DNA of 64,000 bases, from NCBI GenBank assembly GCA_965267475.1, contig OZ254079.1, forward strand, positions 992,001 through 1,056,000. The letters run 5' to 3'. A model generated the notes under the pieces. The model saw nothing but the letters and a program-made list of their open reading frames with translations, was not told the origin of the DNA and ran no database searches. This document shows positions 52,275-61,210 of this stretch, in pieces; the stretch's first letter is position 1, and each line of letters starts with the position of its first letter. The stretch is from JBCBKU01 sp965267475. GTDB taxonomy: Bacteria > Pseudomonadota > Alphaproteobacteria > Rhodobacterales > Rhodobacteraceae. Position numbers and translations under genes: made by a program.

Positions 52275-52424
52275 ATGCCGCCGCTAACCTTGGGTGGGGT
52301 CATCATGTCTATTCTGCTTATTCTGGCCGGGCGCCGGGCCTTGCAAAACCGAATGGCAAATAATGGCGACAGCAGCACAGGACTGTCGGCTTATCTGCGG
52401 CGGCTGACCGGCCGTCGCAGTTGA
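52275..52424 (+). CDS. Possible 49-residue single-span membrane protein
   Basis: A short frame starting at ATG 52275 behind CAGGCAGG (an internal ATG at 52305 is also possible). It encodes a hydrophobic N-terminal stretch (LTLGGVIMSILLILAG) and a basic C-terminus (YLRRLTGRRS). It follows the rpmD terminator and ends three bases before the convergent FMN enzyme gene. No family recognised; length alone gives little support. Confidence 0.3.
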   Translation: MPPLTLGGVIMSILLILAGRRALQNRMANNGDSSTGLSAYLRRLTGRRS

Positions 52425-52427
52425 CGG

Positions 52428-53918
52428 CTATTCTGCAGCCAACTCTGGCTTCGGATATAGTTTGCTCATCGGAACGGATCGGCCGTTATCCTGCATGATG
52501 CGCACATGCGACCGCCTCAGAAGCCGCGGTTCGGCGACGCCGACGGAATGTGCGATGGTCTCAACCTCTTTGACCATGGCCTTTGCATAAGCTGCCACGC
52601 GTTTCCACTTGTCTTCGACGACCAGGCCCTTCTGGAACCGCGGATCATGGGTGGTTATGCCCGTTGGGCAAGTGTTCTTGTTGCACTTCAATGCCTGAAT
52701 ACACCCGAGCGCAAACATGAAACCGCGCGCCGAGGTCACGAAATCGGCGCCCGCAGCCAATGCCCAGGCGACATCGCCAGGGTTCACCAGCTTGCCTGAG
52801 GCAACGATCCGGATCCTGTCCTTCAGACCGGCCTCGTTCCTCAGGTTCACCACCGTCGGCAATGCTTCGCGGATGGACATGCCCACAAGGTCGATCAACG
52901 GCATCGGAGAGGCGCCTGTGCCGCCTTCTCCGCCATCGATCGTGATGAAGTCAGGTGCGCTGTCAGCGCCCCGTTCTACGATGGCCTGAAACAGATCCTC
53001 GACGGCATCTTCCGTGCCCACCACGGTCTTGATACCCACTGGTTTGCCGGTCACTTCCCGAACATGCCCTACCATGTCCAGAAGATCGGCCCAGTTGTTC
53101 ACCTCGCGGTGGCGGTTGGGCGAAATCCCGTCCTGACCTACATCGAGCCCGCGGATCTCGGCGATTTCCTTGGTGACCTTGGCGCCGGGAAGGATCCCGC
53201 CCTTGCCTGGCTTGGCACCCTGGGCGAGCTTGATTTCAAACATGCGGACGGTCTCATGGGCGGCAACCGACCGAAGCTTTTCATCCGACAGATTGCCGGC
53301 CTTGTCGCGGACACCGAATTTTGCTGTGCCAATCTGAAAGACGATGTCGCAACCGCCTTCAAGGTGAAACGGGCTGAGCCCGCCTTCGCCGGTATTCAAC
53401 CAGATCCCGGCTTCTTTCGCGCCGCGTGACAGAGCTTGAACGGCGGGTTTCGAGATGGCGCCGTAGCTCATCCCCGACACATTATACAGGGATCCCGCAT
53501 GATAAGGGGTGCGGGTGCCTTCGCCGATCACCATCGGTTCGGATTTCGCGAACTGGTCATCCACCGGCGGGAAGGCTGCGTTTACGAAGATCGGCGTGCC
53601 CACTACGTTCAGGTTTCGGGTTGACCCGAAAGCGACCGTGTTATCCTCACCCTCGCCAGCGCGTTTGACCCATTCGCGCTGGGCGCGGTTAAAGGGAAGT
53701 TCTTCGCGGTCCATCGCAAAGAAATATTGCCGGAAGAATTCACCAAGCGTCGAGAATATATGACGAAATCGCCCCAAAACCGGATAGTTTCGGCGGATCG
53801 CATCGTGCGTCTGGAGCCGGTCGATCACGAATAATACCGCGGCGATGGCGGCGATAAGTCCAACGACCACGACAAATGCCACAGCCAGGAAATTCAGGGT
53901 GTCCATTGCGAATCCCAT
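52428..53918 (-). CDS. FMN-binding glutamate synthase-like protein with a membrane anchor
   Basis: About 496 residues from the ATG at 53918, chosen because GGAGG lies just upstream. A transmembrane helix (FLAVAFVVVVGLIAAIAAVL) is followed by an FMN-binding TIM barrel like the synthase domain of glutamate synthase, with ITIDGGEGGTGASPMPLIDL. The 3Fe-4S cysteines are visible in ALGCIQALKCNKNTCPTGI. The glutaminase domain is absent, so the protein lacks its own ammonia supply; its electron donor and true substrate are unknown. It lies in the rpmD-rplO insert. Confidence 0.9.
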   Translation of the reverse strand: MGFAMDTLNFLAVAFVVVVGLIAAIAAVLFVIDRLQTHDAIRRNYPVLGRFRHIFSTLGEFFRQYFFAMDREELPFNRAQREWVKRAGEGEDNTVAFGSTRNLNVVGTPIFVNAAFPPVDDQFAKSEPMVIGEGTRTPYHAGSLYNVSGMSYGAISKPAVQALSRGAKEAGIWLNTGEGGLSPFHLEGGCDIVFQIGTAKFGVRDKAGNLSDEKLRSVAAHETVRMFEIKLAQGAKPGKGGILPGAKVTKEIAEIRGLDVGQDGISPNRHREVNNWADLLDMVGHVREVTGKPVGIKTVVGTEDAVEDLFQAIVERGADSAPDFITIDGGEGGTGASPMPLIDLVGMSIREALPTVVNLRNEAGLKDRIRIVASGKLVNPGDVAWALAAGADFVTSARGFMFALGCIQALKCNKNTCPTGITTHDPRFQKGLVVEDKWKRVAAYAKAMVKEVETIAHSVGVAEPRLLRRSHVRIMQDNGRSVPMSKLYPKPELAAE

Positions 53919-54087
53919 GGGATCCTCCACTTGGCGGTCTTTGGATCTTGGTACGACAGGCCCGCGCAAAGACCAAACGGGCGCAGTGCCCCGCACCGAG
54001 ACGTGATCCAGCGCGAGTTCACTGCCGGTAAGCGTCGGTTAGGGCTATTGATGTATGTGGGCCGAGGCGAATGGTGTGAGAGGTCAG

Positions 54088-54711
54088 ATGCGCGAGCTTT
54101 TTCAACGGTTTGTCGGTTTCGGCACCGTACGGGCGAAGGGATATCGCTTCTTGGCGCTTGCGATGCTCCGAAAGCTTGAGGCCGATCCTGAAGACATTTG
54201 CGCGGAGTTGAAATCCATCGAGACCGACTTCGCCGAGGCTGTTCATGCTTTCCGTGACGAGCTGGGGCCGGGGATTGAAAAACAAGGTATCACGCAAAGC
54301 GCGGACCTTGTCGCACTTGGTGAGGCTGCGGCGACAGCGCTAGAGGACATCCTTCCCATCATGGGCCGGATCCGACAGGGATCAGGCGGGACCGACGCGT
54401 TGGCTGACGCATATAGCCGGCAAGCCCACAGCGTTTTTCCCGCGGTGACGCAGTTGTTGGACGCGATTGCCGACGAAATAAACGCCCGGGACGGAAAACG
54501 GCAGGAAGACGAAAAACGCATACTCTCGGACGCCGTGTCCGAAATCGATAAGATCAGCAGTGAAATCAGCCTGATCGCACTGAATGCATCGATCGAGGCC
54601 GCCCGCGTGGGGGATGCCGGACGCGGTTTCGCGGTGATCGCGAGCGAAATTCGCGGCCTTTCCTCGAAGTCACGGGCGGTGATTGACGGGATCCACGATC
54701 AATTGGGCTAA
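54088..54711 (+). CDS. Soluble protein with a chemoreceptor signalling tip
   Basis: About 207 residues from the ATG at 54088, which follows GAGAGG; a longer start at 54055 is possible. The C-terminal part matches the hairpin tip of methyl-accepting chemotaxis receptors (ISLIALNASIEAARVGDAGR, then FAVIASEIRGLSSKS). There is no transmembrane or HAMP segment, and the protein stops soon after the tip, where a receptor would continue into a return helix. The N-terminal 140 residues are helical and unrecognised. It could feed or titrate a CheA/CheW array; none is in the window. Confidence 0.8.
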   Translation: MRELFQRFVGFGTVRAKGYRFLALAMLRKLEADPEDICAELKSIETDFAEAVHAFRDELGPGIEKQGITQSADLVALGEAAATALEDILPIMGRIRQGSGGTDALADAYSRQAHSVFPAVTQLLDAIADEINARDGKRQEDEKRILSDAVSEIDKISSEISLIALNASIEAARVGDAGRGFAVIASEIRGLSSKSRAVIDGIHDQLG

Positions 54712-54858
54712 GCCGCAAGCGGCATCGGGCCAAATCACCCCTTGATCGTGCAAGATCGGGGCGATACACCGCGCCGGTGCTTTGACGGCACAGCAATCGA
54801 AACGCCGTGGTCGGGGATTTTTCGCTTCAGCCCCCGCATCCGGCAAAGGAGAAGCGAT

Positions 54859-55332
54859 ATGAAACTCAATGAGCTTTCGGACAATCCGGGGGCGGCCAAA
54901 AAGCGTATGCGCGTTGGCCGCGGTCCCGGATCTGGCAAGGGCAAGACCGCAGGTCGGGGTATCAAGGGTCAGAAATCCCGCTCGGGTGTGGCCATCAACG
55001 GCTATGAAGGCGGCCAGATGCCGCTTTATCAGCGCTTGCCGAAGCGCGGCTTCAACAAGCCCAATCGCAAGAAGTACGCGGTGATCAACCTCGGGATCCT
55101 GCAAAAATTCGTGGATGCGAAGAAGTTGGACGCGAAGGGCGAGATCACCGAAGACACGCTGGTTGAGGCCGGTATCGTCCGCCGCAAGCTGGATGGCGTG
55201 CGTGTGCTCGCCAAGGGTGAATTGACTGCGAAACTGAAGCTTTCGGTGACCGGCGCGTCGAAATCGGCGGTCGAAGCGGTCGAGAAAGCAGGCGGGTCAC
55301 TGACGCTCACAGGCGCGGCACCTGAATATTAA
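54859..55332 (+). CDS. rplO: 50S ribosomal protein L15
   Basis: A 157-residue protein. The Gly-rich N-terminus (RVGRGPGSGKGKTAGRGIKG) is typical. AAAGGAGAAG precedes the ATG at 54859. TTGATC (54742) and GATACA (54763) form a weak candidate promoter with a short 15-bp spacer. First gene of rplO-secY-adk. Confidence 0.98.
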   Translation: MKLNELSDNPGAAKKRMRVGRGPGSGKGKTAGRGIKGQKSRSGVAINGYEGGQMPLYQRLPKRGFNKPNRKKYAVINLGILQKFVDAKKLDAKGEITEDTLVEAGIVRRKLDGVRVLAKGELTAKLKLSVTGASKSAVEAVEKAGGSLTLTGAAPEY

Positions 55333-55435
55333 ACGGTTGTGAGCGCCCCTAACGGCGCTTACATATCGTCCAGTTTTCCATGGCGCCGCCCGCGGGAACA
55401 CCGTTGGGGCGGCGCAGTTATAGACGAGACCGTGC

Positions 55436-56797
55436 ATGGCATCTGCAGCAGAGCAAATGGCGGCCAACGTTTCCTGGGGCACCCTCGGGAAAGCGACTGA
55501 GCTTCGCCAACGGATCTTCTTCACCATCGGCCTTTTGATCGTTTACCGGCTTGGGACCTATATCCCTGTGCCCGGTATCGACGGTCAGGCGCTCCGGGAT
55601 TTCATGGAACAGGCGGCAGCCGGGATCGGCGGCGTCCTGAACATGTTCACCGGCGGCGCGATCAGCCGAATGGGGATCTTTGCGCTGGGCATCATGCCTT
55701 ATATCTCGGCCTCGATCATCGTTCAGCTTCTGGCTGCGATGTACCCGCCGCTCCAGCAACTCAAGAAAGAGGGTGAGCAGGGGCGCATGAAGATCAACCA
55801 GTACACACGGTACGGGACCGTGGCGCTGGCGACCTTCCAAGCCTATGGGCTGGCTGTCAGCCTTGAATCCGGCGGCCTTGTCACCGATCCTGGCTGGTTC
55901 TTCCGGGCAGCGACCGTGATCACGCTTGTCGGCGGCACGATGTTCCTTCTGTGGCTGGGCGAGCAGATCACCGCGCGCGGTATCGGCAACGGGATTTCGC
56001 TGATCATTTTCGTGGGCATCATTGCTGAGCTTCCGGCGGCATTGGCCCAGTTCTTCGAATCCGGTCGCTCGGGCGCCTTGTCGCCGGCCGTCATCCTTGG
56101 CGTGACCGTCATGCTTTTGGCGACCCTCGTCTTCGTGGTCTTCATGGAGCGAAGTCTGAGGAAGATCCACATTCAATACCCGCGCCGACAGGTGGGTATG
56201 AAGGTTTATGATGCGGGGTCGAGCCACCTGCCGATCAAAGTGAACCCGGCCGGTGTGATCCCGGCGATCTTCGCCTCATCACTACTTCTGTTGCCCACGA
56301 CAGTTTCGACCTTCTCGGGCAATCAGACCGGTCCGGTCATGTCGACGCTGCTGGCCTGGTTTGGTCCCGGGCAACCGGCCTATCTGCTGTTCTTCGTGGC
56401 GATGATCATCTTCTTCACGTATTTCTACACGGCCAACGTGTCGTTCAAGACAGAAGACGTGGCTGAGAACCTGAAGAACCAGAACGGGTTCATCCCCGGC
56501 ATTCGACCGGGCAAGAAGACGGAAGAGTATCTGGATTACGTCGTCGCGCGGATCCTTGTGCTGGGCTCGGCCTATCTGGCGCTGGTCTGTTTGATCCCCG
56601 AAGTCGTCCGCAACGAGCTTGCGATCACGGCCTATTTCGGCGGCACGTCGATCCTGATCATTGTCTCGGTCGGCATGGACACCGTGCAACAAGTGCAATC
56701 CCACCTCTTGGCCCATCAGTACGAAGGCCTTATTGAGAAGTCTCAGCTGCGCGGCAAACGACGCGGCGGCAAGGCCAAGGGGACAGCACGACGATGA
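55436..56797 (+). CDS. secY: Preprotein translocase subunit SecY
   Basis: A 453-residue channel with about ten transmembrane spans. Landmarks are RLGTYIPVPGID near the start and LKNQNGFIPGIRPGKKTEEYLD near the end. It partners SecE (11122) in the inner membrane. Its stop overlaps the adk start by four bases. Confidence 0.99.
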   Translation: MASAAEQMAANVSWGTLGKATELRQRIFFTIGLLIVYRLGTYIPVPGIDGQALRDFMEQAAAGIGGVLNMFTGGAISRMGIFALGIMPYISASIIVQLLAAMYPPLQQLKKEGEQGRMKINQYTRYGTVALATFQAYGLAVSLESGGLVTDPGWFFRAATVITLVGGTMFLLWLGEQITARGIGNGISLIIFVGIIAELPAALAQFFESGRSGALSPAVILGVTVMLLATLVFVVFMERSLRKIHIQYPRRQVGMKVYDAGSSHLPIKVNPAGVIPAIFASSLLLLPTTVSTFSGNQTGPVMSTLLAWFGPGQPAYLLFFVAMIIFFTYFYTANVSFKTEDVAENLKNQNGFIPGIRPGKKTEEYLDYVVARILVLGSAYLALVCLIPEVVRNELAITAYFGGTSILIIVSVGMDTVQQVQSHLLAHQYEGLIEKSQLRGKRRGGKAKGTARR

Positions 56798-57438
56798 ACA
56801 TCATCCTTCTCGGACCGCCGGGCGCGGGCAAAGGAACGCAAGCGCGCAAACTGGTGGACGAGCGGGGGATGATCCAGCTTTCTACCGGCGACATGCTGCG
56901 GGCCGCGCGGACTTCCGGCACAGAGATGGGCAAGAAAGTTGCTGCGGTTATGGACCGCGGGGATCTGGTCACTGACGAAATCGTCATCGGCCTGATCGAG
57001 GAACAGCTGCAAGGCGACATTGGCGGTGGCGTGATTTTCGACGGGTTCCCTCGGACGCTAAACCAGGCGGATGCCCTGGCCGATCTGTTGGAACGGAACG
57101 GGCAAGGCCTGGACGCGGTTATTGCCATGGAAGTGAACGATGATGCCTTGGTACAGCGCATCACGGCGCGGTCGACCTGCGGCAATTGCGGCGAGGTCTA
57201 TAACGACATCACCAAACCGCAGCCGGCTGACGGCAAATGCTCGAATTGCGGGGCGTCGAACTTCAAGCGCCGCGCGGACGACAACGAGGAAAGCCTGAAA
57301 CAGCGACTGATGGAATACTACAAGAAGACATCGCCGCTGATCGGGTATTACCACTGTAAAGGCCAGCTAAGCTGGGTCCCTGGTCTGGGCGAGATCGACG
57401 AGGTTGCTGCAGGGATTTCGGCTGTCCTCGACGGATGA
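56794..57438 (+). CDS. adk: Adenylate kinase, zinc-LID form
   Basis: A 214-residue enzyme converting ATP + AMP to two ADP. The P-loop is GPPGAGKGT (residues 7-15) and the NMP motif DGFPRT is present. The LID carries four Cys (129, 132, 149, 152) as CxxC pairs, which marks the zinc-binding form. It overlaps secY by four bases. Confidence 0.99.
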   Translation: MNIILLGPPGAGKGTQARKLVDERGMIQLSTGDMLRAARTSGTEMGKKVAAVMDRGDLVTDEIVIGLIEEQLQGDIGGGVIFDGFPRTLNQADALADLLERNGQGLDAVIAMEVNDDALVQRITARSTCGNCGEVYNDITKPQPADGKCSNCGASNFKRRADDNEESLKQRLMEYYKKTSPLIGYYHCKGQLSWVPGLGEIDEVAAGISAVLDG

Positions 57439-57529
57439 CCCCGTCCTAAAAAATTCCGCGGATCAAGGAATCTGCGAATGCCATTCTTTTAGGCATTTGG
57501 TGTGGCCCCAAATTATCCTTGACAGTCCC

Positions 57530-57558
57530 TTGACGGCCTGACCGATAGCCCCTAAATC
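57530..57558 (+). promoter_or_regulatory. Candidate promoter for rpsM-rpsK-rpoA-rplQ
   Basis: TTGACG, a 17-bp spacer and TAAATC lie in the 275-bp gap between adk and rpsM. Another TTGACA lies just upstream (57519). Apart from this the gap holds no gene. Confidence 0.5.
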
Positions 57559-57713
57559 ACGCCATCTCGGTGGAGAATCGGTCAGCACATACGGGGTCGC
57601 ACCCCGCTCCGAACAAACCAGATATGAACCCAAGCCCGGCGGCCAAGTGTCCCGGGCTTCCGTTGTGAAAAAAGGGCCTGGCGTTACGGGCTCGCGACGA
57701 AAGGAAAAGACAC

Positions 57714-58082
57714 GTGGCACGTATTGCCGGCGTAAACATCCCAACCGCAAAGCGCGTCCCAATCGCGCTGACTTACATCCACGGCATTGGCCCGGCCAGC
57801 GCCAAAGCCATCTGCGAAGCCGTCAAGATCGACGAGACCCGCCGGGTCAACGAATTGTCGGATGCGGAAGTGCTCGCGATCCGCGAGCACATCGACGCGA
57901 ACTTGTCGGTCGAGGGTGACCTTCGCCGCGAAGTGCAAATGAACATCAAGCGTCTGATGGACCTTGGCTGCTATCGCGGCCTTCGCCACCGCCGCAACCT
58001 GCCCGTGCGCGGCCAGCGCACCCATACGAACGCCCGGACCCGCAAGGGCCCCGCGAAGCCGATCGCCGGCAAAAAGAAGTAA
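57714..58082 (+). CDS. rpsM: 30S ribosomal protein S13
   Basis: A 122-residue 30S-head protein, starting at GTG 57714 behind AAAGGA. The C-terminal motif RGQRTHTNARTRKGPAKPIA is standard. First gene of the alpha-operon-like block; rpsD, present in the E. coli operon, is absent. Confidence 0.98.
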   Translation: MARIAGVNIPTAKRVPIALTYIHGIGPASAKAICEAVKIDETRRVNELSDAEVLAIREHIDANLSVEGDLRREVQMNIKRLMDLGCYRGLRHRRNLPVRGQRTHTNARTRKGPAKPIAGKKK

Positions 58083-58097
58083 GGGGAGGGACGCGAC

Positions 58098-58490
58098 ATG
58101 GCACGAGATACCCGCCGGACCGGCAAGAAAAAGGCGTCGAAAAACATCGCAGCAGGTGTTGCGCATGTGAACTCGTCTTTCAACAACACGAAAATCCTGA
58201 TCTCGGACGTGCAGGGCAATGCGATTGCCTGGTCCTCGGCCGGGACTATGGGTTTCAAGGGCAGCCGGAAGTCGACGCCCTATGCCGCGCAGATGGCCGC
58301 CGAAGACGCGGGCAAGAAGGCGCAGGAACACGGTGTGCGCACGCTGGAAGTGGAAGTGCAGGGGCCCGGATCGGGTCGCGAATCTGCCCTGCGCGCGCTG
58401 GCTGCCGTCGGTTTCAATATCACGTCGATCCGCGACGTGACACCGATTGCCCATAACGGATGCCGGCCGCCAAAGCGGCGCCGGGTCTGA
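58098..58490 (+). CDS. rpsK: 30S ribosomal protein S11
   Basis: A 130-residue platform protein. Motifs GVAHVNSSFNNTKILISDVQ and THNGCRPPKRRRV-like end (PIAHNGCRPPKRRRV) are present. Starts 15 bp after rpsM. Confidence 0.99.
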   Translation: MARDTRRTGKKKASKNIAAGVAHVNSSFNNTKILISDVQGNAIAWSSAGTMGFKGSRKSTPYAAQMAAEDAGKKAQEHGVRTLEVEVQGPGSGRESALRALAAVGFNITSIRDVTPIAHNGCRPPKRRRV

Positions 58491-58594
58491 TTTGAGACGA
58501 CGCGCGTCCCGTCCTTCGGGGCCGCTGAATACTTTTACCCTCGGGCGCCGGAGCCTTTGGACATGGGGCCCCGGCAGGGATTGAGGAGAGACGC

Positions 58595-59611
58595 ATGATC
58601 CACAAGAACTGGCAAGAATTGATCAAGCCGACACAGCTTGAGGTGAAACCGGGCAATGACCCCGCGCGCCAGGCGACCGTTGTCGCCGAACCGTTGGAGC
58701 GTGGTTTTGGGCTGACCCTGGGTAACGCCCTGCGCCGCGTTTTGATGAGCTCGCTGCAAGGCGCAGCGATCACGAGCGTTCAGATCGACAATGTTCTGCA
58801 CGAGTTTTCAAGTGTCGCGGGCGTGCGTGAGGACGTCACCGACATCGTGCTGAACCTGAAAGGCGTTGCCATCCGCATGGAAGTCGAAGGGCCGAAGCGC
58901 CTGTCGATTTCTGCGAAGGGCCCTTCGGTCGTGACGGCTGGCGATATCTCGGAATCGGCCGGTATCGACATTCTGAACAAGGATCATGTGATCTGTCACC
59001 TGGATGACGGCGCCGATCTGTTCATCGAACTGACGGTGGACTCGGGCAAAGGCTATGTGGCTGCCGACAAGAACCGTCCGGAAGACGCCCCGATCGGGCT
59101 GATCCCGGTCGATGCGATCTACTCGCCGGTGAAGAAGGTCACGTATGATGTTCAGCCGACCCGGGAAGGTCAGGTTCTGGACTATGACAAGCTGACACTG
59201 AAGCTGGAAACCGACGGCTCGGTCACGCCGGATGACGCAGTGGCTTACGCTGCCCGCATTTTGCAGGACCAATTGTCGATCTTCGTGAACTTCGACGAAC
59301 CGGAATCGGCCACGCGCCAGGACGAAGACGACGGGCTGGAGTTCAACCCGCTGCTTCTGAAGAAGGTCGACGAGTTGGAGCTTTCGGTGCGGTCCGCGAA
59401 CTGCCTGAAGAACGACAACATCGTATACATCGGGGATCTTATCCAGAAGACCGAGGCAGAGATGCTGCGGACCCCGAACTTTGGCCGGAAGTCTCTGAAC
59501 GAGATCAAGGAAGTTCTGTCAGGCATGGGCCTGCACCTTGGCATGGATGTCGAGGAATGGCCGCCTGAGAATATCGAGGATCTGGCGAAGAAATTCGAAG
59601 ACCAGTTCTGA
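58595..59611 (+). CDS. rpoA: DNA-directed RNA polymerase subunit alpha
   Basis: A 338-residue assembly subunit. The N-terminal dimerisation domain (GFGLTLGNALRRVLMSSLQG) and the C-terminal DNA-binding domain with RSANCLKNDNIVYIGDLIQK and NFGRKSLNEIKEVL are intact. Flanked by rpsK and, after the hairpin region, rplQ. Confidence 0.99.
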   Translation: MIHKNWQELIKPTQLEVKPGNDPARQATVVAEPLERGFGLTLGNALRRVLMSSLQGAAITSVQIDNVLHEFSSVAGVREDVTDIVLNLKGVAIRMEVEGPKRLSISAKGPSVVTAGDISESAGIDILNKDHVICHLDDGADLFIELTVDSGKGYVAADKNRPEDAPIGLIPVDAIYSPVKKVTYDVQPTREGQVLDYDKLTLKLETDGSVTPDDAVAYAARILQDQLSIFVNFDEPESATRQDEDDGLEFNPLLLKKVDELELSVRSANCLKNDNIVYIGDLIQKTEAEMLRTPNFGRKSLNEIKEVLSGMGLHLGMDVEEWPPENIEDLAKKFEDQF

Positions 59612-59624
59612 TTTCGGGGAAGGG

Positions 59625-59673
59625 CGCGCCTTTGAGCGTGCCCCACCCACCCGCCCGCCCGCTCAAAGGCGCG
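59625..59673. other. Long hairpin with a five-run G-quadruplex-type loop, rpoA-rplQ gap
   Basis: A 14-bp stem (59625-59638 with 59660-59673; core GCGCCTTTGAGC/GCTCAAAGGCGC) encloses a loop that is almost only C on the plus strand: runs of 4, 3, 3, 3 and 3 C separated by single bases at 59641-59660. The minus strand therefore has five G-runs with one-base loops, a strong G-quadruplex motif on the template strand. No T-run follows, so a terminator is less likely. Confidence 0.6.
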
Positions 59674-59776
59674 GGCACCAAGACCCGGGCCAATGGCCCC
59701 AAGGAGAGCCGGTGTCACGCAGCACTGGCCGGACAAAGCAAAACCGCCCGTAGAGGGCAATGATTGGAGAAAAACC

Positions 59777-60190
59777 ATGCGTCACGCTCGCGGCTATCGC
59801 CGTCTGAACCGCACGCACGAGCACCGCAAAGCCCTGTTTTCGAACATGGCCGGATCGCTTATCGAACATGAACAGATCAAGACCACGCTTCCCAAGGCAA
59901 AGGAACTGCGCCGGGTCGTCGAAAAGCTTGTAACCCTGGGCAAGCGGGGCGACCTTCACGCCCGCCGTCTGGCGGCGAGCCGATTGAAGCAGGATGCCCA
60001 TGTGGCAAAACTGTTCGACGTACTCGGCCCGCGCTACAAAGAACGCAATGGCGGCTATGTCCGCGTTCTGAAGGCCGGCTTCCGCTATGGCGACATGGCC
60101 CCGATGGCCATCATCGAATTCGTGGACCGGGACCCCGACGCCAAAGGGGCTGGCGATCGCGCCCGTCTGGCCGAAGCCGAAGACGAATAA
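59777..60190 (+). CDS. rplQ: 50S ribosomal protein L17
   Basis: A 137-residue protein; ATG at 59777 gives MRHARGYRRLNRTHEHRKAL. The acidic C-terminus (AEAEDE) is short. Last gene of the ribosomal cluster, followed by a strong terminator. Confidence 0.98.
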   Translation: MRHARGYRRLNRTHEHRKALFSNMAGSLIEHEQIKTTLPKAKELRRVVEKLVTLGKRGDLHARRLAASRLKQDAHVAKLFDVLGPRYKERNGGYVRVLKAGFRYGDMAPMAIIEFVDRDPDAKGAGDRARLAEAEDE

Positions 60191-60210
60191 TCTGTTACAG
60201 ATTTTGCAAT

Positions 60211-60246
60211 AGCCCGGGAGAAGCGGACGCTTCTTCCGGGCTTTTT
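60211..60246 (+). terminator. Rho-independent terminator after rplQ
   Basis: A 14-bp stem (AGCCCGGGAGAAGC with GCTTCTTCCGGGCT, one G-T pair), GGAC loop and T-run. It closes the ribosomal supercluster. Confidence 0.95.
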
Positions 60247-60274
60247 GTGCTTGCGTTTCAGGCGGGTCTCGCTT

Positions 60275-60445
60275 TCACTCGCGCCCCGTATTCGTGCCGT
60301 CTTGTTCCTCGTTCTCCGCTGTCTCCGACTTATGGTCCGGCGCGTTTTTCCGAGTGCTGATCGATATGAATGCAATCAAGTCCCGGCGCGCTTCTTCCGA
60401 TAGGGCGTTGAGCTTTGCCAGGAAATCGAATCTGGAGTTTGCCAC
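60275..60445 (-). CDS. Possible 56-residue small protein divergent from the orphan luxR
   Basis: On the minus strand GTG 60445 follows TAGGAG with an eight-base spacing and opens a 56-codon frame. The product has a helical N-terminal half (FDFLAKLNALSEEARRDLIA) and a very acidic, polar tail (ETAENEEQDG). This is the only convincing frame in the 355 bp between rplQ and the orphan LuxR gene. No family recognised. Confidence 0.45.
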   Translation of the reverse strand: MANSRFDFLAKLNALSEEARRDLIAFISISTRKNAPDHKSETAENEEQDGTNTGRE

Positions 60446-60545
60446 TGGGACGGCTCCTACCGGTAGGGTTGAGGAAAAACAATCTAAAGTTGTGCGATGG
60501 TGTTAACATTTAACCAAAAGGCGATCAACGTCCGAAATCGACCCC

Positions 60546-61169
60546 ATGCACGAATCCACTTCTGACACGCACAGTATCGACCTGGGCCTGGCCCGCTTGG
60601 GCAAGATTGCCCCCATGGGATATGCATTGGGTTTGCATATCCGGTTTGCCTCGGCCCATCTGATGTTTCGGACTTATAATCCGGCCTGGGTCGAGCGGTA
60701 CACCGAACGCGGCTATATGCTTTGCGATCCGCTGATTTCCTGGGGGGTTGGCAATGAAGGCGCCATTCGGTGGAGCGAGATGCGCATTCCGGATCCGCAC
60801 AATGTCTTCGGCCAGGCCGCAGAGTTCGGATTAAGATATGGCGTGGCCGCGTCGTGCGGTCCGGTTCGGTCCCGCTCGATCGGCGGCTTCGCCCGGTCCG
60901 ACCGAGAGTTCACGCGCGACGAGATCGAAACCATCTATCAGACAGTTCTGCTGCTTCACGAAAAGGCCGAGCCGCCCACGAATCTAACATCGGCGCAACG
61001 CCATGCCCTTCGCCTGATCGCAAGTGGCCACCGCCACACCGAGGCCGCCGCCCTGTTGCAGATTTCCGAAAGTGCTTTGAAGGCACGTCTTAAGTCGGCA
61101 CGCGACCGGTTGTTTGCCCGAACAACAGCCGAAGCCATTCAGCGGGCCCAGGAGAACAACCTGCTTTAG
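60546..61169 (+). CDS. Orphan LuxR family regulator
   Basis: A 207-residue regulator. The autoinducer-binding domain carries WVERYTERG and the DP pair in CDPLISWG, and the C-terminal HTH has LTSAQRHALRLIASGHRHTE with ISESALKARLKSARDRL. It is most like the HTH-less protein at 7108 in its N-terminal domain (LHIRF, YNPAW, SDREF). There is no luxI beside it, so it may read the signal made at 8428 or an outside AHL. The palindrome GTTAA-CAT-TTAAC (60502-60514) lies in its upstream region. Confidence 0.9.
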   Translation: MHESTSDTHSIDLGLARLGKIAPMGYALGLHIRFASAHLMFRTYNPAWVERYTERGYMLCDPLISWGVGNEGAIRWSEMRIPDPHNVFGQAAEFGLRYGVAASCGPVRSRSIGGFARSDREFTRDEIETIYQTVLLLHEKAEPPTNLTSAQRHALRLIASGHRHTEAAALLQISESALKARLKSARDRLFARTTAEAIQRAQENNLL

Positions 61170-61210
61170 CCGCCCTTCACGGGCGCGCCCGGGCCCATTA
61201 CGTTCAAGCC

